A DNA stretch of 64,000 bases, taken from Bacillus sp. ZZV12-4809. Lineage in GTDB: Bacteria; Bacillota; Bacilli; Bacillales; Cytobacillaceae. Numbering within the stretch: the first letter of the stretch is position 1; each line of letters begins with the position of its first letter. The notes below the pieces were generated by a model that had not been told where the DNA came from, did no database searches, and was given only the letters and a program-made list of their open reading frames with translations. Both the position numbers and the translations under genes were made by a program. The stretch lies in contig NZ_VCRN01000007.1 in NCBI RefSeq assembly GCF_009849585.1, positions 62,001 through 126,000 on the forward strand. Direction: 5' to 3'. Positions 8,010-18,699 of the stretch are shown here, in pieces.

Positions 8010-8723
8010 CTAAAATGAGTAATTATCTATAATTTTATCAGCAATCAGCTCATATCCCTTTCCATTCGGATGAAGAGAATCAGCGAAATATTGTTTTTTG
8101 TTCTTTCCCTTGAACAGTTCATTGGTTGAAATGTAGGTGATGTGTTTCTCTTCTGCTGCTTTCTTTCTGATCGATTTGTTCCAATGGTCAATATATTTTT
8201 CAATCCTGTCACCGTCAGGATAAGGGTTGTATAATCCTATCAGAATAACTGGTGCATCACTGTTGGCGGTTTCCAGCGCTTCCAGAATTCCATTCAGTTT
8301 AACTTCAAATACGTCCTTAGCTTCAACAAGTTTTTCGTGATGGAGCGGATACAGATCCCCGCCATTGCTTTTCAGTAAATCGTTTGTGCCAATATATACA
8401 ATAAACAAATCTGCCTTTTTCATATCCTCTGCCACTTTCGGTTTGAGCATTTGCTGGAGAACATCAGAAGATTTAAAGCCATACACTCCATGATTTGTTA
8501 TGCGGTAATTCTTGTCCTGATATGTCTTATCCAATTTGCTCTGCAGCCTGCCAATGTACCCTTCCTCAGTTTCATCTCCATAACCGTAGGTAAGGGAATC
8601 GCCAAAAGCTACAATTTCCTGGATGCTATCTGCCTTTTTTTCTTCTCCAAGAAACATAATGGAAAGATAGATGCCGAGACCAAGCAGGATGACACCTGCT
8701 AAAAGATAGAATTTATTTTTCAT
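8010..8723 (-). CDS. GDSL/SGNH-type lipase or esterase, membrane-anchored
   Basis: SGNH hydrolase: block I GDSLTYGYG (nucleophile Ser), block III GTNDLL, block V DSLHPNGKGY (catalytic Asp and His). An N-terminal hydrophobic helix (FYLLAGVILLGLGIYLSIMF) anchors it with the catalytic domain outside. 237 residues from the ATG at 8723, chosen because it gives the signal anchor directly and has AGGAAAGGA upstream; a longer frame from 8789 adds a non-conserved polar tail. The substrate cannot be predicted. Confidence 0.85.
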   Translation of the reverse strand: MKNKFYLLAGVILLGLGIYLSIMFLGEEKKADSIQEIVAFGDSLTYGYGDETEEGYIGRLQSKLDKTYQDKNYRITNHGVYGFKSSDVLQQMLKPKVAEDMKKADLFIVYIGTNDLLKSNGGDLYPLHHEKLVEAKDVFEVKLNGILEALETANSDAPVILIGLYNPYPDGDRIEKYIDHWNKSIRKKAAEEKHITYISTNELFKGKNKKQYFADSLHPNGKGYELIADKIIDNYSF

Positions 8724-8809
8724 TGTGTATGTTCCTTTCCTGTTGGTATGCGTGATGATTGCTGCAGACGCATGTTCTTTACCCCGCATCCTGGCTATCT
8801 AATCTTTCC

Positions 8810-8845
8810 AAAATAAAGAAGCAGCACCAAAACGGTACTGCTTCT
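8810..8845 (-). terminator. Terminator of uvrBA
   Basis: Minus-strand AGAAGCAG ... CTGCTTCT stem then TTATTTT, directly after the uvrA stop. Confidence 0.8.
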
Positions 8846-8851
8846 AGTTAA

Positions 8852-11728
8852 TTAAGAGTTTGTCACGCCTTCTTTTTCTTCAATTTGCTGTTTCATTCTC
8901 AGGCGGTCTCTTTCCAAAATCGGTTTAAGATATTTGCCTGTATAGGATTCTTGTACTTCGGCAATTTTTTCCGGCGTACCTGCAGCTAAAATGGTACCGC
9001 CCTTATCCCCGCCTTCAGGACCAAGGTCAACGATATAGTCAGCAGCCTTGATGACATCCAGATTATGCTCGATAACCAGTACGGTGTCTCCATTTTCAAC
9101 CAGACGCTGAAGGACCACCAGCAGCCGGGAGATATCATCCACATGAAGGCCAGTTGTCGGTTCATCAAGGATATATAGGGAACGGCCCGTTGAACGGCGG
9201 TGCAATTCGGAAGCAAGCTTCACACGCTGCGCTTCCCCGCCAGACAATGTTGTCGCAGGCTGCCCCAATGTGATGTAGCCCAGGCCGACATCATAAATCG
9301 TCTGCAGCTTGCGGCGGATCTTAGGAATATTTTCGAAAAACTCCAATGCATCTTCCACTGTCATATCGAGAATCTCCGAAATATTCTTCCCTTTATATTT
9401 AACTTCAAGTGTTTCCCTGTTATAGCGCTTGCCATGACAGACTTCACATGGCACATACACATCAGGAAGGAAGTGCATTTCAATCTTAATGATCCCGTCT
9501 CCGCGGCAGGCTTCACATCGTCCGCCTTTAACATTGAAGCTGAAGCGACCCTTTTTATAGCCGCGCACCTTTGCTTCATTGGTTGAAGCAAACACATCGC
9601 GAATATCATCAAACACTCCGGTATAGGTTGCCGGGTTGGAACGAGGCGTCCGCCCGATTGGAGACTGGTCGATATCAATGACTTTATCAAGATGATCCAC
9701 ACCTTTAATTTCCTTATGCTCACCCGGCTTTGTTTTGGCTCTATGAAGCTTTTGGGCAAGCCCTTTATGAAGTATTTCATTTATGAGCGTACTTTTCCCG
9801 GAACCGGATACGCCTGTCACGGAAATAAAAGTGCCGAGCGGGAACTTAACGTTCACATTTTTAAGATTGTTTTCTTTAGCCCCTTTAATTTCGATGAATC
9901 GTCCATCGTTCTTGCGGCGCTCAATTGGAAGCGGAATAAATTTTTTGCCTGAAAGATATTGCCCTGTCAAGGAGTTTGGATCGTCCATTACCTCCTGAGG
10001 CGTACCGGCTGAGACGATTTGCCCGCCATGAACTCCTGCTCCTGGCCCTACATCAATTAAATAATCTGCAGCTACCATTGTATCTTCATCATGTTCTACG
10101 ACGATCAGGGTGTTGCCGATATCACGCATATTTTTCAGCGTATCAATTAAACGGTCATTATCGCGCTGATGGAGGCCAATGGAAGGCTCGTCTAGAATGT
10201 AGAGCACACCTGTCAGGCGCGAACCGATTTGTGTGGCCAGTCGAATACGCTGGGCTTCACCGCCGGATAACGTTCCCGCTGCCCTGCTTAATGTCAGGTA
10301 ATCAAGCCCCACATTGATGAGAAAGCCCAGCCTTTCCTTAATCTCACGGAAAATAAGTTTGGCAATCTTCATTTCCTTTTCAGACAGTGTCAGATTTTCA
10401 AAGAAGCTGAATGCTTCCTCAATCGAATATTCAGTTACATGGCCTATGTGCTTTCCAGATATAAGCACAGCAAGTGTTTCCGGCTTCAGACGGTAGCCCT
10501 TGCAGGAAGGACATGCATGCTGAGCCATGTATTTCTCCATTTGCTCCCGTATATAATCAGAGCTTGTTTCTTTGTAGCGGCGCTCTACATTGCGAATGAC
10601 ACCTTCAAAACGAATATAATTCTCCCTAACCTGGCCAAAGTCGTTTTCATATCGGAAATAAATGCTGTCCTTTGATGATCCGTATAAAACTTTTTCAAGC
10701 AAGTGGTCAGGGATATCCTTAACCGGCGCATCCATATCAATCCCATAATGATTGCAGACTGCCTCAAGCAGCTGAGGATAATATTGAGAGCTTGTCGGTT
10801 CCCATGGCGCAATGGCATTTTGCTTTAATGAAAGATCTTTATTAGGTATGACTAGATCAACATCTACTTCCAGCTTTGAGCCCAAACCGTCACATTCTCC
10901 ACAGGCACCAAATGGACTATTAAAGGAGAACATTCTTGGCTCAAGCTCACCGATTGAGAATCCGCATTGAGGGCAGGCATGGTTCTCGCTGAACAGCAGT
11001 TCTTCTTCCCCGATAACATCCACAAGCACCTTTCCGTTGCCAAGATTCAAAGCAGTTTCCAATGAATCTGCAAGCCTTGGTGCTACGCCTTCTTTTACGA
11101 CAATCCGGTCAATCACCACTTCTATAGAATGCTTTTTATTTTTTTCCAGCTCAATCTCTTCACCGAGATCCATCATTTCTCCATCGACACGGACACGGAC
11201 AAACCCCTGCTTTTTGACATCCTCGAACACTTTTACATGCGTCCCTTTTCGGCCGGATACAAGCGGAGCCAAGACCTGAAGCTTTGTCCTTTCAGGGTAC
11301 TCCATAATCCGGTCAACCATTTGTTCAATCGTCTGTGAGGAGATTTCGATATTGTGAATCGGGCAGGTGGGGCGCCCAACCCTGGCAAATAATAATCTTA
11401 GGTAATCATAAATTTCTGTCACTGTTCCCACTGTGGAACGAGGATTTCGACTTGTCGTTTTTTGATCAATTGAAATAGCAGGTGACAGACCTTCAATTGC
11501 ATCCACGTCAGGCTTATCCATCTGGCCGAGGAATTGCCGTGCGTAAGCAGACAACGATTCCACATAGCGGCGCTGCCCTTCTGCATAAATGGTATCAAAG
11601 GCCAGAGAGGACTTTCCTGAACCAGAAAGTCCTGTCAGGACGACAAGCTTATCTCTCGGAATGGTGACATCAATATTTTTTAGATTATGGGCTCTGGCAC
11701 CCTTTACAATCAGTTTATCCATCGCCAT
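8852..11728 (-). CDS. uvrA: Excinuclease ABC subunit A
   Basis: DNA-damage sensor of nucleotide excision repair; loads UvrB at lesions. 958 residues with two ABC ATPase modules: Walker [10 protein letters not shown] and GVSGSGKST, signatures [12 protein letters not shown] and [12 protein letters not shown], and zinc-finger cysteines ([27 protein letters not shown]). The N-terminus [20 protein letters not shown] is nearly that of B. subtilis. It starts 7 bp after uvrB in one operon, under the SOS box upstream of uvrB. Confidence 0.98.
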   Translation of the reverse strand: MAMDKLIVKGARAHNLKNIDVTIPRDKLVVLTGLSGSGKSSLAFDTIYAEGQRRYVESLSAYARQFLGQMDKPDVDAIEGLSPAISIDQKTTSRNPRSTVGTVTEIYDYLRLLFARVGRPTCPIHNIEISSQTIEQMVDRIMEYPERTKLQVLAPLVSGRKGTHVKVFEDVKKQGFVRVRVDGEMMDLGEEIELEKNKKHSIEVVIDRIVVKEGVAPRLADSLETALNLGNGKVLVDVIGEEELLFSENHACPQCGFSIGELEPRMFSFNSPFGACGECDGLGSKLEVDVDLVIPNKDLSLKQNAIAPWEPTSSQYYPQLLEAVCNHYGIDMDAPVKDIPDHLLEKVLYGSSKDSIYFRYENDFGQVRENYIRFEGVIRNVERRYKETSSDYIREQMEKYMAQHACPSCKGYRLKPETLAVLISGKHIGHVTEYSIEEAFSFFENLTLSEKEMKIAKLIFREIKERLGFLINVGLDYLTLSRAAGTLSGGEAQRIRLATQIGSRLTGVLYILDEPSIGLHQRDNDRLIDTLKNMRDIGNTLIVVEHDEDTMVAADYLIDVGPGAGVHGGQIVSAGTPQEVMDDPNSLTGQYLSGKKFIPLPIERRKNDGRFIEIKGAKENNLKNVNVKFPLGTFISVTGVSGSGKSTLINEILHKGLAQKLHRAKTKPGEHKEIKGVDHLDKVIDIDQSPIGRTPRSNPATYTGVFDDIRDVFASTNEAKVRGYKKGRFSFNVKGGRCEACRGDGIIKIEMHFLPDVYVPCEVCHGKRYNRETLEVKYKGKNISEILDMTVEDALEFFENIPKIRRKLQTIYDVGLGYITLGQPATTLSGGEAQRVKLASELHRRSTGRSLYILDEPTTGLHVDDISRLLVVLQRLVENGDTVLVIEHNLDVIKAADYIVDLGPEGGDKGGTILAAGTPEKIAEVQESYTGKYLKPILERDRLRMKQQIEEKEGVTNS

Positions 11729-11735
11729 TTTTACG

Positions 11736-13715
11736 TCATCCTTCCGCTTTTAGCTCTAATATTAAATCACGAAGCTCTGCAGCCCTTTCGAAATTGAGGG
11801 ATTTGGCCGCTTCCTTCATTTCTTTTTCCATATCGCCGATCAGCTTCTCGCGCTCTTTCTTGTTCAGCTTGCCGAGCTTTGCTGACGGCTGGTATTCTTC
11901 CTGCTCTTCTGCCGCGTGGGTTGCACGGATTGAATCGCGTATATCCTTCTGTATAGTCATTGGCGTGATGCCATGCTTTTCATTGTAATCTTCCTGAATA
12001 GAGCGGCGGCGCTTCGTCTCACTGATGGCTTTTTCCATGCTGTCCGTTATCCGGTCTGCATACATGATGACATGGCCGTTTGCATTACGTGCTGCACGCC
12101 CTATCGTCTGGATGAGTGAACGTTCCGAACGGAGGAAGCCTTCTTTATCAGCATCGAGTATGGTAACGAGAGAAACTTCAGGTATATCAAGTCCCTCCCT
12201 CAGGAGATTAATGCCGACTAACACATCGTACTTGCCTAGACGCAGTTCGCGGATAATTTCAATCCGCTCGAGAGTCTTCACTTCTGAGTGCAGATACTGC
12301 ACTTTAATGCCGATTTCTTTTAAGTAGTCTGTCAAGTCCTCAGACATTTTCTTTGTTAATGTCGTGACAAGTACACGTTCATTTTTCTGAATGCGATCTT
12401 GAATTTCACCAATAAGGTCATCAATTTGACCTTCGATTGGCCGGACATCAATTGTAGGATCAAGCAAACCGGTAGGGCGGATAATCTGCTCAACCATTTC
12501 TGGAGTATGCTCAAGCTCATAAGGACCAGGAGTTGCCGAAACAAAGACAGCCTGCTTCACATGCTTTTCAAATTCGGTAAACGTAAGTGGCCTGTTATCC
12601 ATAGCTGATGGCAAACGGAAACCATGGTCCACAAGCACGGATTTTCTTGCCTGGTCACCATTGAACATCCCGCGGATTTGCGGCAGAGTTACGTGCGACT
12701 CATCTATGACAATTAAAAAGTCTTCCGGAAAATAATCCAGAAGGGTATAAGGTGTTGACCCAGGCGGTCTTAATGTAAGGTGGCGGGAATAGTTTTCAAT
12801 GCCGGAACAAAAGCCCATCTCCCTCATCATCTCAAGGTCATAGCGGGTCCGCTGCTCGAGGCGCTGGGCTTCAAGCAGCTTATCGTTTTCCCTTAATTCA
12901 GCAAGGCGCACTTCCAGCTCTTTTTCAATGTTTTGGATGGCGATCCGCATTTTTTCTTCACGCGTAACGAAGTGGGATGCCGGGAAAATCGCAACATGCT
13001 CACGTTCACCCATAATCTCTCCGGTAAGGGCATCCACTTCACGGATCCGGTCTATCTCATCTCCGAAAAATTCCACACGGATACAGTGTTCATCCCTTGA
13101 TGCCGGGAAAATCTCGACAACATCTCCGCGTACACGGAAGGTGCCGCGCTGGAAATCGATATCATTGCGCTCGTATTGGATGTCAACGAGCCTGTGAAGA
13201 AGCTGATTCCTCTCAATCTCCATGCCGGTTCTTAGGGACAGCACCATTTCACGGTATTCTTCAGGAGAACCCAAACCATAAATGCAGGAGACACTGGCAA
13301 TAATGATGACATCTTTTCGCTCAAATAATGAAGAAGTAGCCGAGTGGCGGAGCTTATCAATTTCATCATTGATGCTTGCATCCTTTTCAATAAAGGTATC
13401 TGTAGAAGGCACATAAGCCTCAGGCTGGTAGTAGTCATAATAGCTGACAAAATACTCAACCGCATTGTTCGGAAAAAAGTCCTTGAACTCACTGTATAGC
13501 TGCCCTGCGAGTGTTTTATTATGGGCAATAACAAGCGTAGGCTTATTTACTTCTTTTATAACATTCGAAATTGTGAAGGTCTTACCCGTTCCTGTTGCAC
13601 CCAGAAGTGTCTGGTGCTTCTTGCCGGAATTGATTCCCTCCACAATTTTTTTGATGGCCCCAGGCTGGTCGCCCTGAGGGGAATATTTTGAAACTAATTC
13701 AAATTGATCCTTCAC
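11736..13715 (-). CDS. uvrB: Excinuclease ABC subunit B
   Basis: Damage-verifying helicase-like subunit that recruits UvrC. 659 residues: Walker [10 protein letters not shown], beta-hairpin [18 protein letters not shown] box, helicase motifs through GRAARN, and a C-terminal UVR motif ([20 protein letters not shown]) that contacts UvrA/UvrC. First gene of uvrB-uvrA, preceded by a LexA box. Confidence 0.98.
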   Translation of the reverse strand: MKDQFELVSKYSPQGDQPGAIKKIVEGINSGKKHQTLLGATGTGKTFTISNVIKEVNKPTLVIAHNKTLAGQLYSEFKDFFPNNAVEYFVSYYDYYQPEAYVPSTDTFIEKDASINDEIDKLRHSATSSLFERKDVIIIASVSCIYGLGSPEEYREMVLSLRTGMEIERNQLLHRLVDIQYERNDIDFQRGTFRVRGDVVEIFPASRDEHCIRVEFFGDEIDRIREVDALTGEIMGEREHVAIFPASHFVTREEKMRIAIQNIEKELEVRLAELRENDKLLEAQRLEQRTRYDLEMMREMGFCSGIENYSRHLTLRPPGSTPYTLLDYFPEDFLIVIDESHVTLPQIRGMFNGDQARKSVLVDHGFRLPSAMDNRPLTFTEFEKHVKQAVFVSATPGPYELEHTPEMVEQIIRPTGLLDPTIDVRPIEGQIDDLIGEIQDRIQKNERVLVTTLTKKMSEDLTDYLKEIGIKVQYLHSEVKTLERIEIIRELRLGKYDVLVGINLLREGLDIPEVSLVTILDADKEGFLRSERSLIQTIGRAARNANGHVIMYADRITDSMEKAISETKRRRSIQEDYNEKHGITPMTIQKDIRDSIRATHAAEEQEEYQPSAKLGKLNKKEREKLIGDMEKEMKEAAKSLNFERAAELRDLILELKAEG

Positions 13716-13835
13716 CTAAAAGCCTCCCGTTCAAATTACTTTTATCTATATAGTAAACACAAACCAGCATTGAAATAATTTAAGATCCGGGATGCACGCT
13801 GATTTGTCAGTTTTTTACTCAAAACTCCTATCATC

Positions 13836-13887
13836 ATTCTACCACAAAGAGCCTAAAACAAACCAATAATATGCGAACGGATATTCG
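13836..13887 (-). promoter_or_regulatory. uvrBA promoter region with LexA (SOS) box
   Basis: Minus-strand CGAATATCCGTTCG (13887-13874) matches the Bacillus LexA/DinR box CGAAC-N4-GTTCG with one change. A -10 TAGAAT (13841-13836) lies about 33 bp downstream, so bound LexA would sit at the upstream edge of the promoter. The -35 is not clear. Confidence 0.75.
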
Positions 13888-13960
13888 TTTTTTTATTTTA
13901 CTGAGTAATTATTGCTTGGGAAATATGCCGAATTATCGAGGGGATTGTCGAAGAATGGTT

Positions 13961-14007
13961 AATCAAACGTTTGATTGACTGCCTTGAGTTTAATCAAACG
14001 TTTGATT
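13961..14007. repeat. Two identical 16-bp palindromes (operator-like)
   Basis: AATCAAACGTTTGATT occurs twice (13961-13976 and 13992-14007), both perfect palindromes with centres 31 bp apart, close to three helical turns. It looks like a paired operator for a dimeric regulator (TetR style), but no such regulator gene is nearby. It lies between the uvrB promoter region and the csbA terminator. Confidence 0.75.
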
Positions 14008-14063
14008 GAACTCAATTAAAAGCTGATAGGACGTATGCCTAAAAAATAGCTAATAAATCATTA

Positions 14064-14098
14064 AATAAAAACCTGTCGATAGTTTTTTTCGACAGGTT
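14064..14098 (-). terminator. Terminator of csbA
   Basis: AACCTGTCGA / TCGACAGGTT, a 10-bp perfect stem followed on the minus strand by TTTTATTT. Confidence 0.85.
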
Positions 14099-14107
14099 CT
14101 GCAAAAT

Positions 14108-14341
14108 TTATTCAGCACTTGGCTTTATTTGCTTTAATTTTTGGGCATACCAAAAACCAACCGTCAGCGAAAATGCGTCTATAACAATTAAGGCAAATGA
14201 ATTGGTATAGCCTTTATATACAGAAGCAGCAATAAGCCCCACTGTCAGCACCAGCCCAATTACACGATTATAGCTGACTCTCGTAAAAAACAATACCAGC
14301 AGTCCAGGAAGCAAGAGAGCTGACAAGTATTTTAATGCCAT
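14108..14341 (-). CDS. csbA: CsbA family small membrane protein
   Basis: 77 residues (DUF2198) with three hydrophobic segments and a basic tail; matches CsbA, which sits just upstream of uvrB in B. subtilis too. There it is a sigma-B general-stress gene of unknown function. I found no convincing sigma-B promoter in the 150 bp upstream here. Confidence 0.88.
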   Translation of the reverse strand: MALKYLSALLLPGLLVLFFTRVSYNRVIGLVLTVGLIAASVYKGYTNSFALIVIDAFSLTVGFWYAQKLKQIKPSAE

Positions 14342-14491
14342 TTTTAAACACCTTCTTTTGGTTTTTCACAAAAATTCAAGGTTTCTACCATTAGAATAGC
14401 TGTTCACAGGAGGTTGTACAAGTTTTTTCAGGGTTATTCCAAGCGTACTTTTACATAATAAGAAGAAGAACATTTTATGGAGGAATGAATC

Positions 14492-14767
14492 ATGGCCAGA
14501 AGAAAAAGACGCCCGATAGTACCGGAATCAAGAGGCGCATTAGATCAGCTGAAAAATCAGGTAATGGCAAACCAGGGGTATCATGTTGACAAGGAAAATC
14601 CTGATGCTGTGAAATATGAAATTGCTGAGGAGGCAGGTGTACCTTTGAAGCAAGGTTACAATGGAAGGCTTACATCCAAACAGGCAGGAACAGTCGGGGG
14701 AAAGATTGGCGGCAGTATGGTGAAGGAGCTTATCCGGATGGCACAGGAACGGATGAAGGAACAGTAG
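14492..14767 (+). CDS. Alpha/beta-type small acid-soluble spore protein
   Basis: 91 residues, with the family's two conserved blocks: KYEIAEEAGVPLKQGYNGRL (the germination-protease site region) and TSKQAGTVGGKIGGSMVKEL. These proteins coat spore DNA in the forespore and shield it from UV and heat, then are degraded by Gpr at germination. The basic N-terminus (MARRKRRPIVPES) is typical of the longer members. A CATAATA about 38 bp upstream would fit a sigma-G -10. Single-gene unit; GGAGG 8 bases before the ATG. Confidence 0.92.
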   Translation: MARRKRRPIVPESRGALDQLKNQVMANQGYHVDKENPDAVKYEIAEEAGVPLKQGYNGRLTSKQAGTVGGKIGGSMVKELIRMAQERMKEQ

Positions 14768-14890
14768 TTATATGTGAACTTCGGGAAAAGAATGAGGAAT
14801 TTTCGGAAACTTAATACTTAATTAAAGGAAAAAACTCAGCAAATCAGGGAAACACCCACCAGTGAGAGGAAAACACTCACAAAAATGAGG

Positions 14891-14919
14891 AAAAGCTATC
14901 CCGCAAAAGGATAGCTTTT
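14891..14919. terminator. Bidirectional terminator, SASP / M20 gene
   Basis: AAAAGCTATCC, 7-nt loop, GGATAGCTTTT; serves the convergent pair. Confidence 0.8.
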
Positions 14920-14923
14920 ATTT

Positions 14924-16132
14924 CTATTCAGCCGTTTTCCGCTCCAGAAATTCCTGTTTAATGGCTTTAAGCAAATCCGGTTTCGTTATCAGCTGTAAGG
15001 CAGTGAGTGCAAGCCCTTTTGCTCCGGTTACCAGCGCTTCGTCTCCTTTTGCAGATGCTGCTGCTTCCCGGAATGGAAAAGTATGGGCAACGAGATCATC
15101 AGCACCGATTTTGATATAAGGGTGAATGGTTGGCACCACCTGACTGATATTGCCGGCATCCGTAGAACCGATTCCATCTCTGTCCCCTTCTACAACCTTT
15201 TCTCCCAAGTCCTCTATCACTTCTTTAAACACCTGGTCATATGTCTTGTTTAACAGGAGGTTATCTACTTCATTTTGAAAAGCAATAACATTCAGCTTTG
15301 CTCCTGCTGCCAGGGCGGCACCTTCCGCGACAGCTTTCACCTTTCTAGTTACCTCATTTAAACTCGTTCTGGTGGAAGCACGAATAAAGAATCGGGCTTT
15401 TGCATATTCAGGGATAATATTCGGCGCATCTCCGCCGTGAGTAATTATTCCATGGATACGCACATCATCCTTTAATTGCTGTCGGAGGGCATTGATTCCG
15501 TTAAAAAGCTGAATAACCGCATCCAGTGCATTTATTCCTTCCTCCGGTGAAGCTGCTGCATGGGCAGGCTTGCCGATAAACTCGAAGTCAAGCGGATCAA
15601 CTGCCAGTGATGAACTGGTCAGGCGGGTATGGTTTGAGGGATGAACCATAAGAGCCGCATCAATGCCTTCAAGCAAGCCATGTTTCACAAAGCTGCCTTT
15701 GGCACTCCCATTTGGCCCGCCTTCTTCTGCGGGGGTCCCCAATACGACTGCTTCTCCTCCCGTATCATCAATAACCTTGCTTAACGCAATGGCTGCTGCT
15801 GCACTTGTCGTGCCAATAATATTATGGCCGCACCCATGGCCCAATCCGGGAAGGGCATCATATTCTGCAAGGAAAGCAATGGACGGTCCCGGTTTAACGG
15901 ATTTCTTTCGGGCCAGGAAAGCAGTTTCATGCCCGGCTGCTGCCCGATCTACTTCAAACCCTTCCTTCTCAAGGATGCCCGCTAGCAAGCCAGAGGCAAA
16001 AAACTCCTCATTCCCTATTTCCGGATTCGCATGAATCTGATGGCTCGCTGAAAGATAAAGTTCTTTATTATCCTCAACATTTTTCTTGATTGCTTCTTTC
16101 AGTTCAACTAATGCTTTTACAGGTGCCGTCAT
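14924..16132 (-). CDS. M20-family metallopeptidase / amidohydrolase
   Basis: Di-zinc aminoacylase/aminobenzoyl-glutamate-hydrolase type enzyme, 402 residues. Metal-binding blocks EYDALPGLGHGCGHN, GTPAEEGGP and STDAGNISQVVPTIHPY are present, with the PAHAA dimerisation-domain motif in between. Of two adjacent ATGs the second (16132) has the better spacing (7 nt) from AGGAGG. It lies 20 bp after metQ on the same strand, so it is probably co-transcribed with metNPQ and may release methionine or another amino acid from an N-acyl form brought in by the importer. That substrate is inference. Confidence 0.88.
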   Translation of the reverse strand: MTAPVKALVELKEAIKKNVEDNKELYLSASHQIHANPEIGNEEFFASGLLAGILEKEGFEVDRAAAGHETAFLARKKSVKPGPSIAFLAEYDALPGLGHGCGHNIIGTTSAAAAIALSKVIDDTGGEAVVLGTPAEEGGPNGSAKGSFVKHGLLEGIDAALMVHPSNHTRLTSSSLAVDPLDFEFIGKPAHAAASPEEGINALDAVIQLFNGINALRQQLKDDVRIHGIITHGGDAPNIIPEYAKARFFIRASTRTSLNEVTRKVKAVAEGAALAAGAKLNVIAFQNEVDNLLLNKTYDQVFKEVIEDLGEKVVEGDRDGIGSTDAGNISQVVPTIHPYIKIGADDLVAHTFPFREAAASAKGDEALVTGAKGLALTALQLITKPDLLKAIKQEFLERKTAE

Positions 16133-16156
16133 CATTGTTCCTCCTTTGTATATTAA

Positions 16157-16984
16157 TTACCAGCCAATATCACTTAATGGAATGAAAGTCGGAATCATGC
16201 TTCCGTCATATTCTTTTGTGATGAAATCAGCTACATCATCTTCCTGGTAAAGTTCAGCAATTCTCTTAAGCGTTTTGTTATCTTTGTCTTCTGTTCTGAC
16301 AGCAATGATATTTACGTACGGCGTAGCGGTTTCGCTTTCAATAAAAACAGAATCCTTAGTTGGGTTCATGCCTGCGTCTACGGCAATTCCGTTATTAACG
16401 ACTGAAGCAGAGACATCTGGAAGAGCACGAGGTGTCTGCGCTGAGACCATTTCTACAAATTCAAGGTTCTTTGGATTTTCAACGATTTTATTCAGATCAA
16501 GATTTCCATCATAGTCCTCGGATAGTTTGATCAGGCCGGCTTCCTCCAGTAACAGAAGCGCTCTTCCCCCATTTGAAGCATCATTTGGAATGGCAATTTT
16601 GCCGCCTTCCGGAATGTCTTCGACTGATTTTACTTTTTCCGAATAAAGGCCCATTGGTGCTAAAACAGTTGTCGCGATCGGTGAAAGATCCATATTATGC
16701 TCTTTAATAAAAGTGTCAAAATAAGCGACTGTCTGGAATGCATTTACATCTAGATCACCTTCGGCAAGGGCAACGTTTGGCTGTACATAATCAGAGAATG
16801 TCACAACCTCAATTTCAATGCCTTCTTTTTCAGCCTTCTCAGCAATAAAATCCCAAATGCGTGTATCTGATCCGCTGACACCCAATTTAACTTTCTTTGT
16901 TTCTTCTCCGCCTGTAGTACTTGAGCATGCGGCAGTAAAGACAGCCAATGCTAAAATAATGAATGATATAAATAGTTTTTTCAT
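16157..16984 (-). CDS. metQ: MetQ/NlpA methionine-binding lipoprotein
   Basis: Extracellular substrate-binding lipoprotein of the D/L-methionine importer. Signal peptide with lipobox ending LAVFTAACSS, so Cys20 would be lipidated. The body carries MetQ blocks VKLGVSGSDTRIWDF, NVALAEGDLDVNAFQ and AIPNDASNGGRALLLLEEAGLI. 275 residues, normal. Encoded after the permease in metN-metP-metQ. Confidence 0.93.
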   Translation of the reverse strand: MKKLFISFIILALAVFTAACSSTTGGEETKKVKLGVSGSDTRIWDFIAEKAEKEGIEIEVVTFSDYVQPNVALAEGDLDVNAFQTVAYFDTFIKEHNMDLSPIATTVLAPMGLYSEKVKSVEDIPEGGKIAIPNDASNGGRALLLLEEAGLIKLSEDYDGNLDLNKIVENPKNLEFVEMVSAQTPRALPDVSASVVNNGIAVDAGMNPTKDSVFIESETATPYVNIIAVRTEDKDNKTLKRIAELYQEDDVADFITKEYDGSMIPTFIPLSDIGW

Positions 16985-17002
16985 GATGTATTTCCCCCTA
17001 TG

Positions 17003-17653
17003 TTATCTTCTTCTGATTTTTTTGGATAAGAGATTTCCGAATGACTGAAGGCCCTGAACCATGACCACTAAGATTGCAACAGTAATCAGCATGACGGTTG
17101 TATCGAATCGCTGATAGCCGTATGTAATGGCAAGGTCACCAAGGCCGCCTCCTCCAACTGCCCCAGCCATGGCAGATGCTCCTACCAGACCAATTGTCGC
17201 AATGGTAAAGCCCAATACCAGCGAACTAAGTGCTTCAGGAATCAGGAATTTTAAAATGATCTGTCCTGGTGTCGCTCCCATTGCTTCTGCCGCTTCAATG
17301 ACGCCTGGATCCACCTCGAGCAATGAATTTTCTATTAATCTCGCAATGTAGGGTCCTGCATAAAAGACAAGAGGCACTACGGCTGCGGCGGTTCCAATCG
17401 ATGTTCCGACAATCATCCGGGTAATTGGGATAATGGCTACCATTAAAATGATGAAAGGAACTGATCTAAAAATATTAATAATGCTGTTTATGATGTTAAA
17501 AACAACGGTGTTTTCCAGCAGATGCCCTTTCCTGGTCACAACAAGCAATATGCCAAGCGGGAGTCCGATAAGAGCTGAAAACAGCAGTGAAAATGCCACC
17601 ATTTGGACCGTTTCGATTAAGGCTTCAATGATTTTTTCCTGGTTAACTAGCAC
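17003..17653 (-). CDS. metP: Methionine ABC transporter permease
   Basis: Membrane subunit of the MetNPQ importer, 216 residues, five predicted helices and the EAA loop EAAEAMGATPGQIILKFLIP that docks on MetN. GTG start 11 bases inside the end of metN, so translation is coupled. Confidence 0.92.
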   Translation of the reverse strand: MLVNQEKIIEALIETVQMVAFSLLFSALIGLPLGILLVVTRKGHLLENTVVFNIINSIINIFRSVPFIILMVAIIPITRMIVGTSIGTAAAVVPLVFYAGPYIARLIENSLLEVDPGVIEAAEAMGATPGQIILKFLIPEALSSLVLGFTIATIGLVGASAMAGAVGGGGLGDLAITYGYQRFDTTVMLITVAILVVMVQGLQSFGNLLSKKIRRR

Positions 17654-18674
17654 GTGCAGTCACTTCCTTTATTGAAACTTTTTCCTGGCTGATGTACTGA
17701 ATCGCCCTTCTGATTTCACTGTCCTGCCCCTGGAATTCGACAATGAGATTGCCAAACGGGGTTCCCTGCAGTTCTGTAATATTTCCAAACAGAACGTTGA
17801 AGTCAATATTAAACTTTTTAGCAACCTGTGAAAGCAGCGGCTGGCCGGCAGAATTCCCGACAAAATTGATTCTGAATACCTTTTGAAGCCCCTGCTGCTT
17901 TTCAATCACTTGCTTAATGGATTCAGGTATTTGATCATTCATAACCGTGCTGACAAAGTTTTTCGCTGTTGGGGTTTGGGGTGAAGAAAAGACATTGAAG
18001 ACAGTTCCTTCTTCAATAATCTTCCCTGCCTCGATGACAGCGACACGATCACAGATCTCCCTGATAACAGACATTTCATGAGTAATGATCAGAATCGTAA
18101 TGTTGTATTCTTTATTTATTTTCTTCAGCAGCTGCAGGATCGAGCTGGTTGTCTGCGGATCCAGAGCAGAAGTTGCTTCATCACATAATAGAATGGAAGG
18201 CTGTGTTGCGAGCGCCCGGGCGATTCCGATCCGCTGCTTTTGTCCGCCTGACAGCTGATCAGGATAGCTGTTAGCCTTGTCGGCAAGCCCCACGAATTCT
18301 AATAGTTCATGGACACGCTTTTTTATTTCACCCTTCGAGACCTTAGCCAGTGTGAGCGGCATCGCCACATTGGCAAACACTGTTTTCGAGTTTAAGAGAT
18401 TGAAATGCTGAAAGACCATACCTATGTTTCTTTTCACTTCGCGAATTTCTCTAACAGATAAAGCCGTCAAGTCATGGCCGCTGACAATGACCTTTCCTGA
18501 AGTCGGCTTCTCCAGCCAATTGACACAGCGGATCAAAGAGCTCTTTCCCGCACCGCTGAAGCCGATCACCCCGAAAATCTCCCCCTTATTAATCTTTAAA
18601 TCTATTCCATCCAGAGCAGCTACCTGCTGACCTCCGCTTTTATAGACCTTCTTTAAATTCTGAAACTCTATCAT
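17643..18674 (-). CDS. metN: Methionine ABC transporter ATPase MetN
   Basis: ATPase of the methionine importer, 343 residues. Walker A GFSGAGKSSL, signature LSGGQKQRIGIA, Walker B SILLCDEATSALDP, then a C-terminal NIL domain (about residues 265-340) that binds methionine and inhibits transport when the cell is replete. The start is the ATG at 18674 (MIEFQNLKKVYKSGG) with AGGAGAG upstream; the frame is open further but that part overlaps a repeat hairpin. Expression is probably set by the tandem SAM riboswitches. Confidence 0.95.
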   Translation of the reverse strand: MIEFQNLKKVYKSGGQQVAALDGIDLKINKGEIFGVIGFSGAGKSSLIRCVNWLEKPTSGKVIVSGHDLTALSVREIREVKRNIGMVFQHFNLLNSKTVFANVAMPLTLAKVSKGEIKKRVHELLEFVGLADKANSYPDQLSGGQKQRIGIARALATQPSILLCDEATSALDPQTTSSILQLLKKINKEYNITILIITHEMSVIREICDRVAVIEAGKIIEEGTVFNVFSSPQTPTAKNFVSTVMNDQIPESIKQVIEKQQGLQKVFRINFVGNSAGQPLLSQVAKKFNIDFNVLFGNITELQGTPFGNLIVEFQGQDSEIRRAIQYISQEKVSIKEVTARAS

Positions 18675-18699
18675 GCAGCCTCTCTCCTTTGTGGTGGTT

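Noticed and set aside
9361-9780. 139-codon frame inside uvrA, other frame
   Set aside because: Out-of-frame reading within the highly conserved uvrA sequence.
14342-14440. Sigma-B promoter expected before csbA
   Set aside because: No GTTTAA/GGGTAT pair at a suitable spacing could be found.
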